From Lutraria lutraria (Eukaryota > Mollusca > Bivalvia > Venerida > Mactridae), in assembly GCA_964023205.1 (NCBI GenBank), contig OZ026840.1, positions 8,367,603-8,431,602 on the forward strand: a stretch of 64,000 nucleotides of DNA, in the 5' to 3' direction. The notes beneath the pieces were generated by a model. The model was not told the DNA's origin. It searched no databases and saw only the letters and a list, made by a program, of their open reading frames with translations. This document shows, piece after piece, positions 1 through 12,600 of the stretch (the first letter of the stretch is position 1; each line of letters begins with the position of its first letter). The translations under genes and the position numbers were made by a program.

Positions 1-462
1 CTCTAGCGCCTTCATTTCTACACCATTCCTAATAATATTTTCAGTAAATGTGTATGACCAAAATATTTTAGACAATTTCGATTACGGGCGGAATCAGACC
101 AGAACTTCAAGAGTTACTGGCCCTTAAAAATTGACTTAGAAAATTTGCTATATTTTAGCTTGTTTACACACTAGCGCCTTCATTTATTCACCAATCCTAA
201 TCGTATTTACAATGAATGTGTATGACCTTACAGTCTTGGACAAGTTCAGGTATGAGTGGAATCGGAGTTATGGGGCCTGGATTAGAAAATTTGCTACATT
301 TTAGCTTGTTTAACAGTATTATATAATTACCTTCATTTTTGGTTTTGATCTCAAAATCTACGTAAAAATGGGTTATACCAGATGGAAACTATATTTCCTG
401 GTCATTAAGTGTAGTGCCTTTGTTCCCAGGTGAGCGATCAAGGGCCCTCTTGGCCCTCTTGT
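1..462 (+). repeat. 3' part of dispersed repeat family A
   Basis: The segment ends with GTGAGCGATCAAGGGCC followed by GGCCCTCTTGT, the same terminus found at 8395, 35730, 38070 and 39111. The inner part (CTCTAGCGCCTTCATTT, then a TGTATGACC stretch) closely matches 37769-37990, so this is a second copy of the subfamily at 37592-38070. The start is cut by the window edge. No coding capacity is seen, so it is probably a non-autonomous mobile element. Confidence 0.7.
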
Positions 463-1560
463 ATAGTATTATGTTGTGCATTGTTAAATACAAATTGTGC
501 AATCAACAACCAGTGTAACGAAAGTTATCATATAACTTACTAAAGTAATCAAACTTCACTGAAGTTAAAAATAAATGCAAGCATTGACCGTGATATTATG
601 CAGCATTGGCAATTTAATAAAATCGCACAATTAGTATAACATCAGATTCTTTGAAATAATTTCTATTGTTTTGTCATATTAAAGGCATGTTAATTAAAAG
701 TTTACTGTCAATTCTAGCATATGACTGAATTATAGAAATATTTACTATAAACTAATCCATATCCACAGCATATTGTAAACCTCTTGTTTCCACATTGAAG
801 TGTTTATCAAAGGACTGTATACATACTGGCTCTTAATTTACATGGCACTTTATTTGAAATATCTTGATAAAAATAAATTGTTTAATGTCAGATAACTAGT
901 TTATTTAGTCAGTATTTAATCAGTGTGAATGGGTTAACTATCAGACAAGTAGTGTTATCTGCTTTATGTCAATTTAGTAGTGATTTGTAAAAATATGTCA
1001 AATATTTTACAAGTCATGCTTATATAAGCATTTAGTGTAAGTTCGGATGTTTGACTTTAAACAAAGAAGAGGAGCAATAATCCCCTATCAAATAATTGTA
1101 CATACATCATGAATAGTTCATGAAGTATGCAAGAATAGTTCAAGAAAAATGAATTCATTTCCAAGGGATAATGAGAAATAAGAAAAGTACTTTGTTTTTT
1201 TTATCTAAAGAATGAGAGAAAGATGATTAATGACAAAATGTATTAGTTTTATTAATGTGTTAATTTACTAGTTATTATAAAAGAGGGGTAATCTGTCGAA
1301 ACAACAAGTGATAGTAAAAAAAATGTAAAGGGTAATCATAGTACTAAATATACTCATGGAAACTGGGCTTATACAGGCTTACACTGCAACATGGACAGGG
1401 AATTAGTTTAACATTTGCATGGCAGATGTAGAAAAATGTAGTACTTACCACATTAAAATTCATGTGGGTTGAGCAAGTGACAGCTATGGAAAGCTTAACT
1501 ATTGTTCAGTTTCCAAAAAGTTAAGTGCATGATTCTAGAAATGTGTGTGTTCTTCATTGA
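463..1560. other. AT-rich non-coding stretch
   Basis: No long open frame, RNA gene or clear repeat was recognised. Simple A/T runs predominate. It is probably intron or upstream DNA of the TBC gene whose first visible exon is at 6440. Confidence 0.5.
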
Positions 1561-2190
1561 GTCATTAATTAACTGATTCATGTTGCAAACCTGTATCTTG
1601 TCTGTCATTAATTGATTCATTCATGTTGCAAACCTGTATCTTGTCTGTCATTAATTGATTGAATCATGTTGCAAACTTGTATCTTGTCTGTCATTAATTG
1701 ATTCAATCATGTTGCAAAACCTGTATCTTGTCTGTCATTTAAATTGATTGATTCATGTTGCAAACTGTTTGTTGTCTGTCATTAGTAGATTGAATCATGT
1801 TGCATACCTGTATCTTTTCTATCATTAGTTGATTCATTCATGTTGCAAACTGCATGTTGTCTGTCATTAACTGATTGAATCATGTTGCAAACCTGTATAT
1901 TGTCTGTCATTAATTGATTGAATCATGTTGCAAACCTGTATTTTTTCTATCATTAGTTGAATAATTCATGTTGCAAACCTGTATCTTGTCTGTCATTAAT
2001 TGATTGAATGATGTTGCAAACCTGTATCTTGTCTGTCATTAACTGATTGAATCATGTTGCAAACATATAATGTTGTCTGTCATTAATTGATTGATTTGTG
2101 ATGCAAACTGTATCTTGGCTGTCAATAACTGATTGAATCATGTTGCAAACCTGTATCTTGTCTGTCATTAATTGATTGATTCATGTTGCA
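1561..2190. repeat. 43-bp minisatellite, about 15 copies
   Basis: Each unit contains GTCATTAATTGATTGAATCA then TGTTGCAAACCTGTATCTTG and TCT. Copies differ by substitutions and small indels (for example the TGCATGTTG variant near 1853). It is non-coding. Confidence 0.9.
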
Positions 2191-3449
2191 TTCCTGTCTA
2201 ATGCTAACCTAATGCCAACTTCTGTACAAATTTAAGTATATTGAGACCAGTTTTTCAGCAGCCAGTGGTTGAACATTTAATCTTTGAGTGATCTCAAGTA
2301 TTTTCTGGTATTATTTATGTTTGACTTTGTGTCATGTCTGACTCCCTAAAGACTGGTGTACATCATCTTATGTTTATAACTCCACCCTGTACATACACAC
2401 AACTCAGGTCTAGTGAAGGTAGTTTTTTCTTAAATTGTCTACACTTTTAACAGATTATGTTTATAATTAGCCTCTCAACACTGGTAACTATTTGTTTATA
2501 ATTTGAATATCTTTACAGAGATGTGTACTCTGTAACATTCAGAAGGTCTTTTAAAAGAAATCTTTGGTATTTTTTTGTATATAGGCTGAATGTGTGTTAG
2601 AAAGAATTGGAAGATAAAATGTGCTTGATGAAAACATAGATGTATGATTTAACCAAGCTGTTTCTGGGGAAAAATGTTTTAGAAATATTCTATTTATCAA
2701 AGAAACAGCCGTCAATTTTTATTATTTTCTGGGTGGCTTTCTTGAGAACCTCTGATCTCAAAAAGTGAATGAAGCATTTGATTTCTACAATAACCAAACA
2801 GTGTGTCACATCAGTCCTTTGATTGTCTTGTTTCTGAAGAAATGAGAAGTTTATGTGTTTATTCCAAAACCTTAATCTGTATGTTCTGCTTATTATATCC
2901 CCACCCATTACCGGTGGCAGGAGTCATACTAGAATCACATCAAATATCTTGTTGTATCCTGTCCTGTCACATTCCATTTCTACAACTTGGCATGATTGTT
3001 CACCTACATGAGACATTGTGTGCAAGGTCACTCTTGAAGATCAAAGGTCAAATAATGACTCAGTTGTTCATTGAAAGGAATTCAATTTATTTATTGTTAG
3101 TCGAAAGTGGCAAAAAATGTCCCTTTACTCGCAGTGACAAGGGCGAAAATTCAATTTATTTATTGTTAGTCGAAAGTGGCAAAAAATGTCCCTTTACTCG
3201 CAGTGACAAGGGCGAAAATAACATGTCTGTGCCAAAGCGGCGTGTTTGGATATTCTTCACATCTGTGTCAAAGCTGTGTGTTGGGGTATTCTTCATGTCT
3301 GTGACAAGTCTTAGTTATGCCAGACTTTATAAAGGACTCAATGTATCAACTGTCTAAACCAGCTATGCTATCTTCATCATGTTACTGAATGTAAGCATAA
3401 TGGGCACTAGTGGTTTGCTAATTAGCAGATGTGAGGGTTGTTGTGGCTT
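2191..3449. other. Non-coding stretch with a dispersed repeat and a 69-bp tandem duplication
   Basis: Between about 2930 and 3358 the sequence resembles 6660-7160: both carry a TTCACCTACATGAGACAT-like motif and a GTGT-GGGGTATTC-TCA motif, so a dispersed family is present. Within it, 3080-3217 is a near-perfect 69-bp tandem duplication. Because 69 is divisible by three it keeps an open frame of 184 codons, but that frame resembles no known protein and is not called as a gene. Confidence 0.55.
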
Positions 3450-3634
3450 TTTCTTTTTTGTTTTTATCAAGTTTTATGCACCTTTTCAACCCTCACATCC
3501 CTCGTAAGCAACTGCCTACTTTCTCACATAAAGAGACATGGTCGGTAGCGGGGCTCAAACCCACCACCCTCTATCAGTGAGAGGTTACAGTGATTTAAAG
3601 TCAGCAGCCTTAACCATTCGACCACGGAGAAGGT
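3450..3634 (-). repeat. tRNA-derived SINE, family S1, minus strand
   Basis: Read on the minus strand it starts with a Pol III A-box-like GTGGTCGAATGGTTAAGGC, then CCTCTCACTGATAGAGG and a B-box-like GGGTTTGAGCCCCG, followed by a tRNA-unrelated body with CTTTATGTGAGAAAGTAG. The copy at 32046-32272 (plus) shares the same head and body. Confidence 0.7.
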
Positions 3635-4259
3635 TGGCTGTTATTGCGTAACAGTATTTCGATATATGTGATATGATGTTAAACAAGTATGTGTACCATA
3701 TTAAGAGGTTATGAATTGGTTGTATCGGCACTTTTCATTTTACATGAATTTCGTGCAAAAGAAAACATCAAAACTTACATAAAATCTTTGGCATATGTAC
3801 TGATTTTTTGTTAATTTCTATGTCTATTTATCCTGTGTGCTGCAGTGCTATAAGGAAAATATTCAAATTTCAGCTTGTTTGTGCTTTTAATACAACATTA
3901 TTATTTGGTATTTCAAAGTATGTCTCTACTTGAATGTTATGTTGAAAATTTGGCTGATTTTACTTAACCTTATGTGTATCATACTACGTGGTGCATCCCT
4001 AAACCTGTCATATTGAAAGTGGCCTGGCAAAACAGCACTAGCCGATGTCCAATAGTCACCAGGAAATAAGTATTTCTAGTTACAATCAGGCTTACTGGGT
4101 TTAAACCTCAAGGAAATATTCATTGTTTTATTTGCAAACATTTGTAGCAGTATGGTATATAGTATCTTTAATTATAAATTGGTTGTAATATTAACAGCCT
4201 GCATGTGTAGCAATGTGTATATTTTTAATATATTTATAAATTGGCTGGGATATTCACCA
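3635..4259. other. AT-rich non-coding stretch
   Basis: No gene or recognised repeat was seen. Confidence 0.45.
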
Positions 4260-4332
4260 GCCCAATTAGCTCAGTTGGTAGAGCTTCTGATTTGCAAGCA
4301 GGAGGTCGCGGGTTCGAGCCCCGCATCGGGTA
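4260..4332 (+). tRNA. tRNA-Ala(TGC)-like sequence, possibly a SINE head
   Basis: A cloverleaf can be drawn. The D arm is GCTC/GAGC. The anticodon loop TTTGCAA gives anticodon TGC. The T arm is GCGGG/CCCGC with loop TTCGAGC, and the acceptor pairs GCCCAAT with ATCGGGT with one A-C mismatch. The A box (TAGCTCAGTTGG) and B box (GGTTCGAGCCC) are intact, and a TTTT terminator follows about 5 bases after the end. Against a functional gene: the usual Ala G3-U70 pair is absent, one anticodon-stem pair is A-G, and a decayed copy follows at 4361. It may therefore be a tRNA pseudogene or a tRNA-derived SINE. Confidence 0.5.
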
Positions 4333-4360
4333 CATTATTTTCCTCCTCCTATTACACATG

Positions 4361-4424
4361 ATTGGCTCATTTGGTAGAGCATCTGACTTGCAAGTAGGTC
4401 ACGGGTCGAGCCCCACATCGGGTA
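4361..4424 (+). pseudogene. Decayed tRNA-Ala-like copy
   Basis: It repeats the sequence at 4260-4332 with deletions: the A-box region is GGCTCATTTGGTAGAGC, the anticodon-like loop is CTTGCAAG, the T arm is shortened to GGGTCGAGCCCC, and it ends in the same ATCGGGTACATTA. The two copies are about 100 bp apart, suggesting tandem duplication. Confidence 0.6.
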
Positions 4425-6439
4425 CATTAACTCATTTATTTCCTCCAATTACACATGACATTATATGCTTTGACAATAATTTCAGTGAAAAATGATTTAT
4501 TGCTGAATAATTTCATTATAAAATAAGGATAGAAACATAACACACTTCATATAACTGGCAGATATTCATTGCATACTTTATGTAATTGATTCAAATAATT
4601 AAATGACTTTTCAGTTTCTATCTAAATTGCTAGTGAAACCATAAAAAATTACAAAAATTTGTAACAAAACCATATTAAACCAATTGACCACGTTTGGCCT
4701 GTATGTACTTATTGTGTTTATTTCTTCTTAAGTTCAATGTTGTTTAATCTGGAGTTTATCAGTACGTTTATCTCAGTTTATCACTTGACTTTACTTAATC
4801 CTTTGTTGATGAATTCAAAATAAAGCCAAATTTAAACAAACTGGTCATTGGTCTGACTTGTTCCTATAAATGTATGATAAATCCAAAGTATGATAAATCC
4901 AATGACCCTGTGACCTTAATGTCGACTCCAGGCCCCAATTAAGGCTATAAAACTTTAAAATTGGTCTCCAAGCTGAAAACTCATAATTATCTGTGAGTAA
5001 AATTATGATCAGACATTGATGATATTATCATAGGCACTCAATTCCGTGAGTCTGTCAATCGAAAAGATGGCGAATGAGCTCCCTTGATGTTTTTTATACG
5101 CTCAGTAGCGGAAAAAAGTTGAGGATTTTTTGTTTGACAGATTTGCGTTGTTTGATGAGATTAATTGAAAAATAACTTCTATAAACATACAAAAAGTATG
5201 GAGTCGAGTGCCTGTGGATATTAATAATTGATCTGAATAAATATTACGTATTTAAACACTTTTCAACCATAATACTTTCAGAATGGAAATGAGATTTGAG
5301 CTTAGAGACCAATTTAACAAATATTTGTTACTTAAGCATTAGTTTTATTTTATTTGATTCAACAATTAGGCTTTAAAAAGTGTTCCAGCTTGCCGAAAAG
5401 TGTTTTTTTTCTGTCATTTTTACTAGCCTATTTCATATAAACTATAATTGTCTTTGAACTAAAGCTCTTTGAACTACCAACCTGCCGACCATATATTTTT
5501 TGGGGGATGTAAGCTGATGCAAGATATTTATCCCTGTCAAAGATGTCTTGTTTAGATTTCCCGAGCCCAGTATATGTATGGTAGCTACCACCCATGTAGC
5601 GAACCCAGACAAAAACTTAACAGACACAGAGGAGACAAGAGGGAGGTGTCATATGTAAAGTTAAACAGACATTAGTGTTGATTGATCTTCTCCTGTTGCA
5701 TGATAAATTCTCACCCTGTGGGGTAGGCTGCAAATTATTAGAGAAGTCAATTAGCGATCTTGTTTTGACAAAAAAAAGTCGTAAAATCTTATTTGCAATG
5801 TCTGATTTAAATGATATTATAGATGATGTTTTTATTGATGGTCCTATGGTGTTAATATGTTCAGTTTCTTAAAACACATGTTTGTTTAGTGGTACGTGTT
5901 TTATATGGTGCATGCAGTGAGCATTAGAAATAAAAAGTAAAGCAGTAGGTATTAGTCATAAGTCATATAATATAAGATAATAAAAGTATACCAATAAGAA
6001 TGAAGGGTAACTGATATGAAGATGTTTAAAATCAAATTATGGTAACATAAACATAAGAAAACCCAGAATGTTTATATCATACAAGTTGTGTATAATATTT
6101 CATGTAACTGGTGGACAATTTATGCATTAGTAATTGATTGATAGATATAATTTATTATACCCTACTATGTTGTAGAAATCCCATCACAACAGGTCATACC
6201 TTTCTATGAAAATTTGACAAAAAATATTGATTTTCTTTTATACATGGAGAAGTTGCTAGTTGGAAATACTAGTTAGAGTACAGGCCAGGAATACTAGTTA
6301 GAATACAGACCAGGAATACTATAGTTAGATGTACCAGTGAAACAAAACCAAAATGATGTAAACAAAAGTTGTAGAGTTCATATCAACATGTATTAGGGTA
6401 CTGTTTATGTTATATACAACTGGTCTTTCCTTTTTTCAG
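4425..6439. other. Intronic or intergenic AT-rich DNA
   Basis: No exon with convincing splice sites was found before the acceptor at 6439. The upstream half of the TBC domain must lie outside the window or in exons that were not recognised. Short ORFs here have no recognisable content. Confidence 0.45.
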
Positions 6440-6619
6440 ACACTTCTGCGTATCTGGGATTGCTTTCTGCTGGAAGGACCCAAAGTTCTATTTCGATTTT
6501 CTCTATCTATTTTGAAGTTACATGAGAAAGACATTCTACAGAAGACTGATACAATGGGCATAATGAAGCATCTTAAAGCTTGCGCTAAACTCACGTATGA
6601 CGTCGAAGGTTTAGTTAAG
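6440..6619 (+). CDS. TBC gene exon A: end of the TBC domain
   Basis: The acceptor is CCTTTTTTCAG and the donor AAG|GTAATT, phase 0 at both ends, 60 codons. The peptide starts TLLRIWDCFLLEGPKVLF and ends LTYDVEGLVK. The R-I-W-D and E-G-x-x-V-L-F pattern is the conserved C-terminal helix pair of Rab-GAP TBC domains. Confidence 0.9.
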
Positions 6620-9600
6620 GTAATTTTAACCCCACTAGTTAAAGTGCCCCCAGGACCTATATAAGTGTCCGTCAGTCAGTCTGTCTTCTCCGGGCTGCGA
6701 CTTTGTCATTCATTTTGAAATAAGTTATCACAAATATTAACCATCATTGTAGTGGGCAACACCTATGGCTACTGCTCCAAGGTTAAGGTAACACATAGGG
6801 TTCAAAGGACATAATTTGGGTCTTATTGCCATGTCCGCTCAGTAACTTTGTCATTCATCGGAGGATTTTCAAATAAATTACAACATATGTTAAGCATCAT
6901 TAGACAATTTTTGGCTGCATGTCAAGGTCACATTTTGAGGTTATAGGTATAACTTGACAGAAATGTTCACCAACATGTGACATGCAGTGTTTCATGCATA
7001 CAATCCAGGGTAAAACTGCCTCTCAAAAGAAATCAAGTTCTCATCTTTAAGATTCAAATTGGCCAATGATATTTCTGAAAAACATTTTTACTAGATTTTA
7101 AACATTCCATGTCAAAGTTGTGTGTAGGGGTATTCGTCACTCCTTTGACAAAGCTTTAATAGTTAAATTTTATGCTCCGCTTTTTCGATGTATAAGGTTT
7201 AGTTAAGGTAACTTGTGACAACCAGAGTGTTCTAAACTAATCAGTTCTACCTGAATGCATTATATATCTTTTTAGCTCACCAAAACACAAAGTGCTCATG
7301 GTGAGCTATTGTGATTGTGTGATGTCCGTCGTCGTGTGTGCGTGCGTGTGTGCGTGCGTCAACAATTGCTTTAAACAACATCTCCTTCTTAACCTGTCGG
7401 CCAATATCAACTAAACTTTACATGGATATTCCTTGCATGAAGCTCTGCAAAAGTTGTTAGAAAATTTTATTTCATTAAAATTATTTCATTAAAAACTCTG
7501 GTTGCCATGGCAACAGATAGGAAAGACTTTAAAAATCTTCTGGTCCAAAACCACAGGGCCTTGAGCTAAGATATTTGGTGTGTAGCATTGTCTAGTGGAC
7601 CTCTACCAAGTTTGTTCAAATTATTGCCCTAGGGTCAAAATTGGCCCCGCCCCAGTACAGGGGTCACTTGATTTTACATAGACTTATATATAAGAAAATT
7701 TAAAAAATCTTCTTGTCAGAAACTACAATGCCTAGAGTTTAGATATTTGGTGTGTAGAATTGTCTAGTGGACTACTACCAAGTTATTGCCATAGGGTAAA
7801 AATTGGCCCCGCCCCAGGGGTCACTTGATTCATAAAGGCTTATATAGGAAAATTTAAAAATCTTCTTGGCCAAAACCACAAGGCCTAGAGCCTAGATATT
7901 TTGTATGTTACAATAATAATAAGCATTATTTAGTGGACCTCTACCAAGTTTGTTCAAATTATTGCCCTGGGGTCAAAATTGGCCCTGCCCTGGGGTTTAC
8001 TCTAATCTTTTTAGGAAAATTGAAAAAATATTCTAGTCCTAAACCACAAGACCTAGAGCTGTTAAGATATTTGGTATGTAGCATTGTCTAGCGGACCTCT
8101 ACCAAGTCTGTTAAAAGTATGGCCCCAGTGTGAAAATTAGCCCCGCCCCGGGTTTCACATGATTTTTATAGGCTTATATAGGAAACAAAAAAATCTTCTT
8201 GTACGAAACTTCAAGGCCTAGAGCTTACATATTTTGTATGTAGCATTGTCTGGTGGACATCTACCAAGTTTGTTTAAATTATTGCAGTAGGGCAAAATTG
8301 GCCCTACCCCGGGTCACTTAATTTTACAAAGGCTCATGATAATTTTCTCTAAGAGATTTTTTATCTGGTGAGCGAACCATCATGGCCCTCTTGTTTCTTA
8401 TTGATATAGATTGTAAATTGTTTAATTAATTAAACTTAGTAATATGATAACTGCTGTACAGAATCATTAACTTAATTGTGTGTACAGTGCAACCTCTCCA
8501 AAGCAACACCCTTTTCTGAGAGGTTGTTGCTCTAGAGAAGTTAAATTGATAGTTAAATTGATGTCCAGTGGAAAAAAATCATGCTGTTGTTAAAGGGAGG
8601 TTGTTGTTCAAGAGAGGGCCACTCTGGAGAGGTTGTACTTTACATAATAACCTGTTTGTATTTCAGCTTTCATTTGAAGGACTAAAACCATTTCCAAAGC
8701 GTAAAGATATTCTCAGCAAACAAACATGTTATTTAAATGCCTTGAAGGAGAAGTACAAAAAAAAAGAATTACAGAGACTGGCATTTGCTGAAAGAGAACA
8801 GTTGGTAATGTGCCATTTATATTATACATGTTTATTTGAGCATTTGCTGTGTACCACCTGTGTGCCATATATTGTTTTAGATTTTCTCTAATTTCAAACT
8901 TGATTCATGAAGTTACAGTCAAACCTGTGAACAAAGGCCAACCTGGGGATAGACAATACATGGCCTTTACTAACAGGTGGCTTTTATTTAGGGGTCATTT
9001 TGTTATAAATCAGAAATGGTTGTTAAAATAATGGCCTTTATTCACAGAATGACCTTTGTTTGGAGGTGGTAGCAAACACAGGTTTGACTGTATATAAGTT
9101 TTGTTAAATTGATGGTTAACACATAGATATCAGGAGGAAGGTGGTATACAAAGTTTCTTTACTGAATATACAGTGTGACCTCTCCAAAGCAACACACTTT
9201 GGGAGTAGTAAAATTATCATGTTGTTGAGAGGTTGTTGTTCTTGAGAGGTTTATAGATAAATCGTACAGCGGGGAAAAATCGTGATGTTTTTGAAGGGAG
9301 GTTGTTACTAAAGAGATGGCCGCTCTGTAGAGGTCTTATTGTATATACTATTTAAGTAACTTGATGATTGACACTAATGGTAAACCATTTTATAAGTGTA
9401 AAATTCTTTCTACATGTATAGTGTTGATTTTGTTATGAAAATACAACTGTGAAAGCTATAAAAGAAGTGTCAGAGTTCATGCTTCACAACTCTAATGATG
9501 TGTTTATCTTAGGAGTCAAGAAGATTCGCAAAATCAAAATATTCTAATGCTTAGTACCATAATAACTAAAATAAACCCTTAAGCTGCCAATAATAATTAT

Positions 9601-12600
9601 GGGAGTACTGTCTGCACATATATCTACATAATGTTTGTCAATATGCAGGGTATATTTGTCTGCACAAATCTCTACATGTTTGTCAACATGCAGGGTATAT
9701 TTGTCTGTACAAATCTCTACATCATGTTTGTCAACATGCAGGGTATATTTGTCTGCACAAATCTCTACATATTTGTCAATGTGCAGGGTATATTTGTCTG
9801 TACAAGTCTCTATGTCATGTTTGTCAACATGCAGGGTATATTTGTCTGTACAAATCTCTATGTCATGTTTGTCAACATGCAGGGTATATTTGTCTGCACA
9901 AATCTCTACTTCATGTTTGTCAACATGCAGGGTATATTTGTCTGCACAAATCTCTACATGTTTGTCAACATGCAGGGTATATTTGTCTGCACAAATCTCT
10001 ACATATTTGTCAACGTGCAGGGTATATTTGTCTGCACAAATCTCTACATCATGTTTGTCAACATGCAGGGTATATTTGTCTGCACTAATCTCTACATCAT
10101 GTTTGTCAATATGCAGGGTATATTTGTCTGTACAAATCTCTACAACATGTTTGTCAACATGCAGGGTATATTTGTCTGTACAAATCTCTACAACATGTTT
10201 GTCAACATGCAGGGTATATTTGTCTGCACAAATCTCTACAACATGTTTGTCAACATGCAGGGTATATTTGTCTGTTCAAATCTCTACAACATGTTTGTCA
10301 ACATGCAGGGTATATTTGTCTGCACAAATCTCTACAACATGTTTGTCAACATGCAGGGTATATTTGTCTGCACAAATCTCTACATGTTTGTCAACATGCA
10401 GGGTATATTTGTCTGTACAAATCTCTACATGTTTGTCAACGTGCAGGGTATAATTATTTGTCTGTACAAATCTCTACAACATGTTTGTCAACATGCAGGG
10501 TATATTTGTCCGCACAAATCTCTACATGTTTGTCAACATGCAGGGTATATTTGTCCGCACAAATCTCTACATGTTTGTCAACATGCAGGGTATATTTGTC
10601 CGCACAAATCTCTACATATTTGTCAACGTGCAGGGTATATTTGTCTGCACAAATCATTGCATATTTGTCAACGTGCAGGGTATATTTGTCCGCACAAATC
10701 TCTACATCATGTTTGTCAACATGCAGGGTATATTTGTCTGCACAAATCATTGCATATTTGCCTTTGTGACAGGGACACCCATTTAGGGAATTGGTTAAAG
10801 TTTTAAATAAACTGGCATTTCTCTGGCAATACAGTGTACAATGTAGGCTTTATGTGTCTGACAAGGAAAAGGGTTAATTTAAGGTTAAACTTATTCAATT
10901 CATTTATTAAGCTGAAAGCTTGTTACCTATACAGTCGAAACTCGTTATATCGAAGTCCGAGGGACTTCCCAAAATACTTCGATATAAACGAACTTCGATA
11001 TAGGAAATCGATACCTGTGTTTACATTTTAGAGGTAAAGTCGGTGTGTCGTAATAATCATGTGATCGTGTGATTTGGTGTACGGGATGGTAACGGGTAAT
11101 AAGAACACGGCTTTTATACTTTCAATATGTTTATTTTGCTACACATTCCAAACACAAAATGTACATACGTATGCATTAACTAAATAAATGAACAAATTTA
11201 CATACACATTTCATTTATGTTTGCCATGCTATACATTTCATATACACCTTGTACATACACATATATACACTATATAAACTTTACATACACATTCATTTAT
11301 TTACAAGTATAGACACATATTACACACAATTTATTTTGGTTTGAAGTATTGAAGAATGTTTGTCTGTTTGGTGGATATGTTTGACAGATGTTTCTTCGTG
11401 ATGTATTTGTTGATTGTCTCTAAACATACCATTACCTTATCACTATCATCGAAGTATTCCAGATATGTACGAACATTATCTATTGAGTTGAACGTACAAG
11501 ATGGTGTCACTAGTTCCAGATCATTATCACTGTCGTCGTCACTACTACTTTCTAAAACCTCAGTTCTTCTGTCATCAATAATTTCACGAATGATATTTTC
11601 ATCACAAACACTTTCACACACAGGAATATCTTCTTCGTCGTTGTCAGTGGATGATGTTTGGTCACTCGTTATAAATCCAGCATGGACAAAACAGTTGACA
11701 ATGACGGATCTGTCAACATTTGCCCATGAGGATTTAAGCATCCTCAAACCATCGAGAACGATGATAGTAAATCCTGTACCGTTATCAATGGCACGAATTT
11801 TCCTACCGATTAACAATTTGCGGAAGTGTACTTTCAGGTTTTTGATAACACCCTGGTCCATCGGCTGTGTTAAACTGGTTGTATTTGGGGGTAGAAATAC
11901 AATTTCTATAGATCGTAAACCATTCACCGCTGGATGGGCTGGACAATTGTGGACCATAAGTACATGTCTGTTCTTTCTGGTCATGACTTCATCCAATGAC
12001 CTAAGCCATTCAATAAAAAGCTGTGAAGTCATCCAAGCTTTTTTATTGGCTTTATAGTCTGTAGGTAGCTTTTTAACATTCTTAAAGCACCTTGGTTTTT
12101 TAGACTTCCCGATAACAAGAAGGGGGAGTTTTTCCGTACCACTCATGTTAGCACATACTAACGCAGTTAACCTGTCTTTACTGGCTTTACCACCATGACA
12201 CTTCACTGACTTAAACTCAAATGTTTTGTCAGGAAGTGCCTTATAAAAGATTGCAGTTTCATCTGCATTAAAAACATCATCTGTTTTATATTGTGACAAT
12301 AGCACAGATAACTTCTGTTTCCAGCTGACAAACTGTTTATCAGATGTGTCAACAGAGTTCAATTCCCCACTGACTTTTTTGTAGGAAAACTATGGCGAGC
12401 TTTAAATCTGCCCAACCATCCATTAGAACATTCAAATTCATTTTGGGATATACCCAATTGTTCAGCGAAGTCCTTCGCTTTATTCTTTAAAATTTCACCA
12501 TCAATTGGGATATTTTGAGACCTAGCGTTTTGAAACCATTTTGTCAACGCTTCCTCAATTTCTGGAAATTTTGCGTGTCTTGCTTTTTTTCTGTCTGGTT

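Noticed and set aside
2803..3357. 184-codon ORF with a duplicated 23-residue block
   Set aside because: It lies in a dispersed repeat, the duplication is a 69-bp DNA event, and the frame has no known motif or splice support.
4152..4495. Two overlapping plus-strand ORFs over 4152-4495
   Set aside because: They are translations through the tRNA-like sequences.
9631..10806. 391-codon ORF and overlapping long ORFs
   Set aside because: They translate the 42/45-bp minisatellite; the same array gives open frames on both strands.
11356..12057. 233-codon plus-strand ORF
   Set aside because: Shadow of the transposase coding strand (minus).
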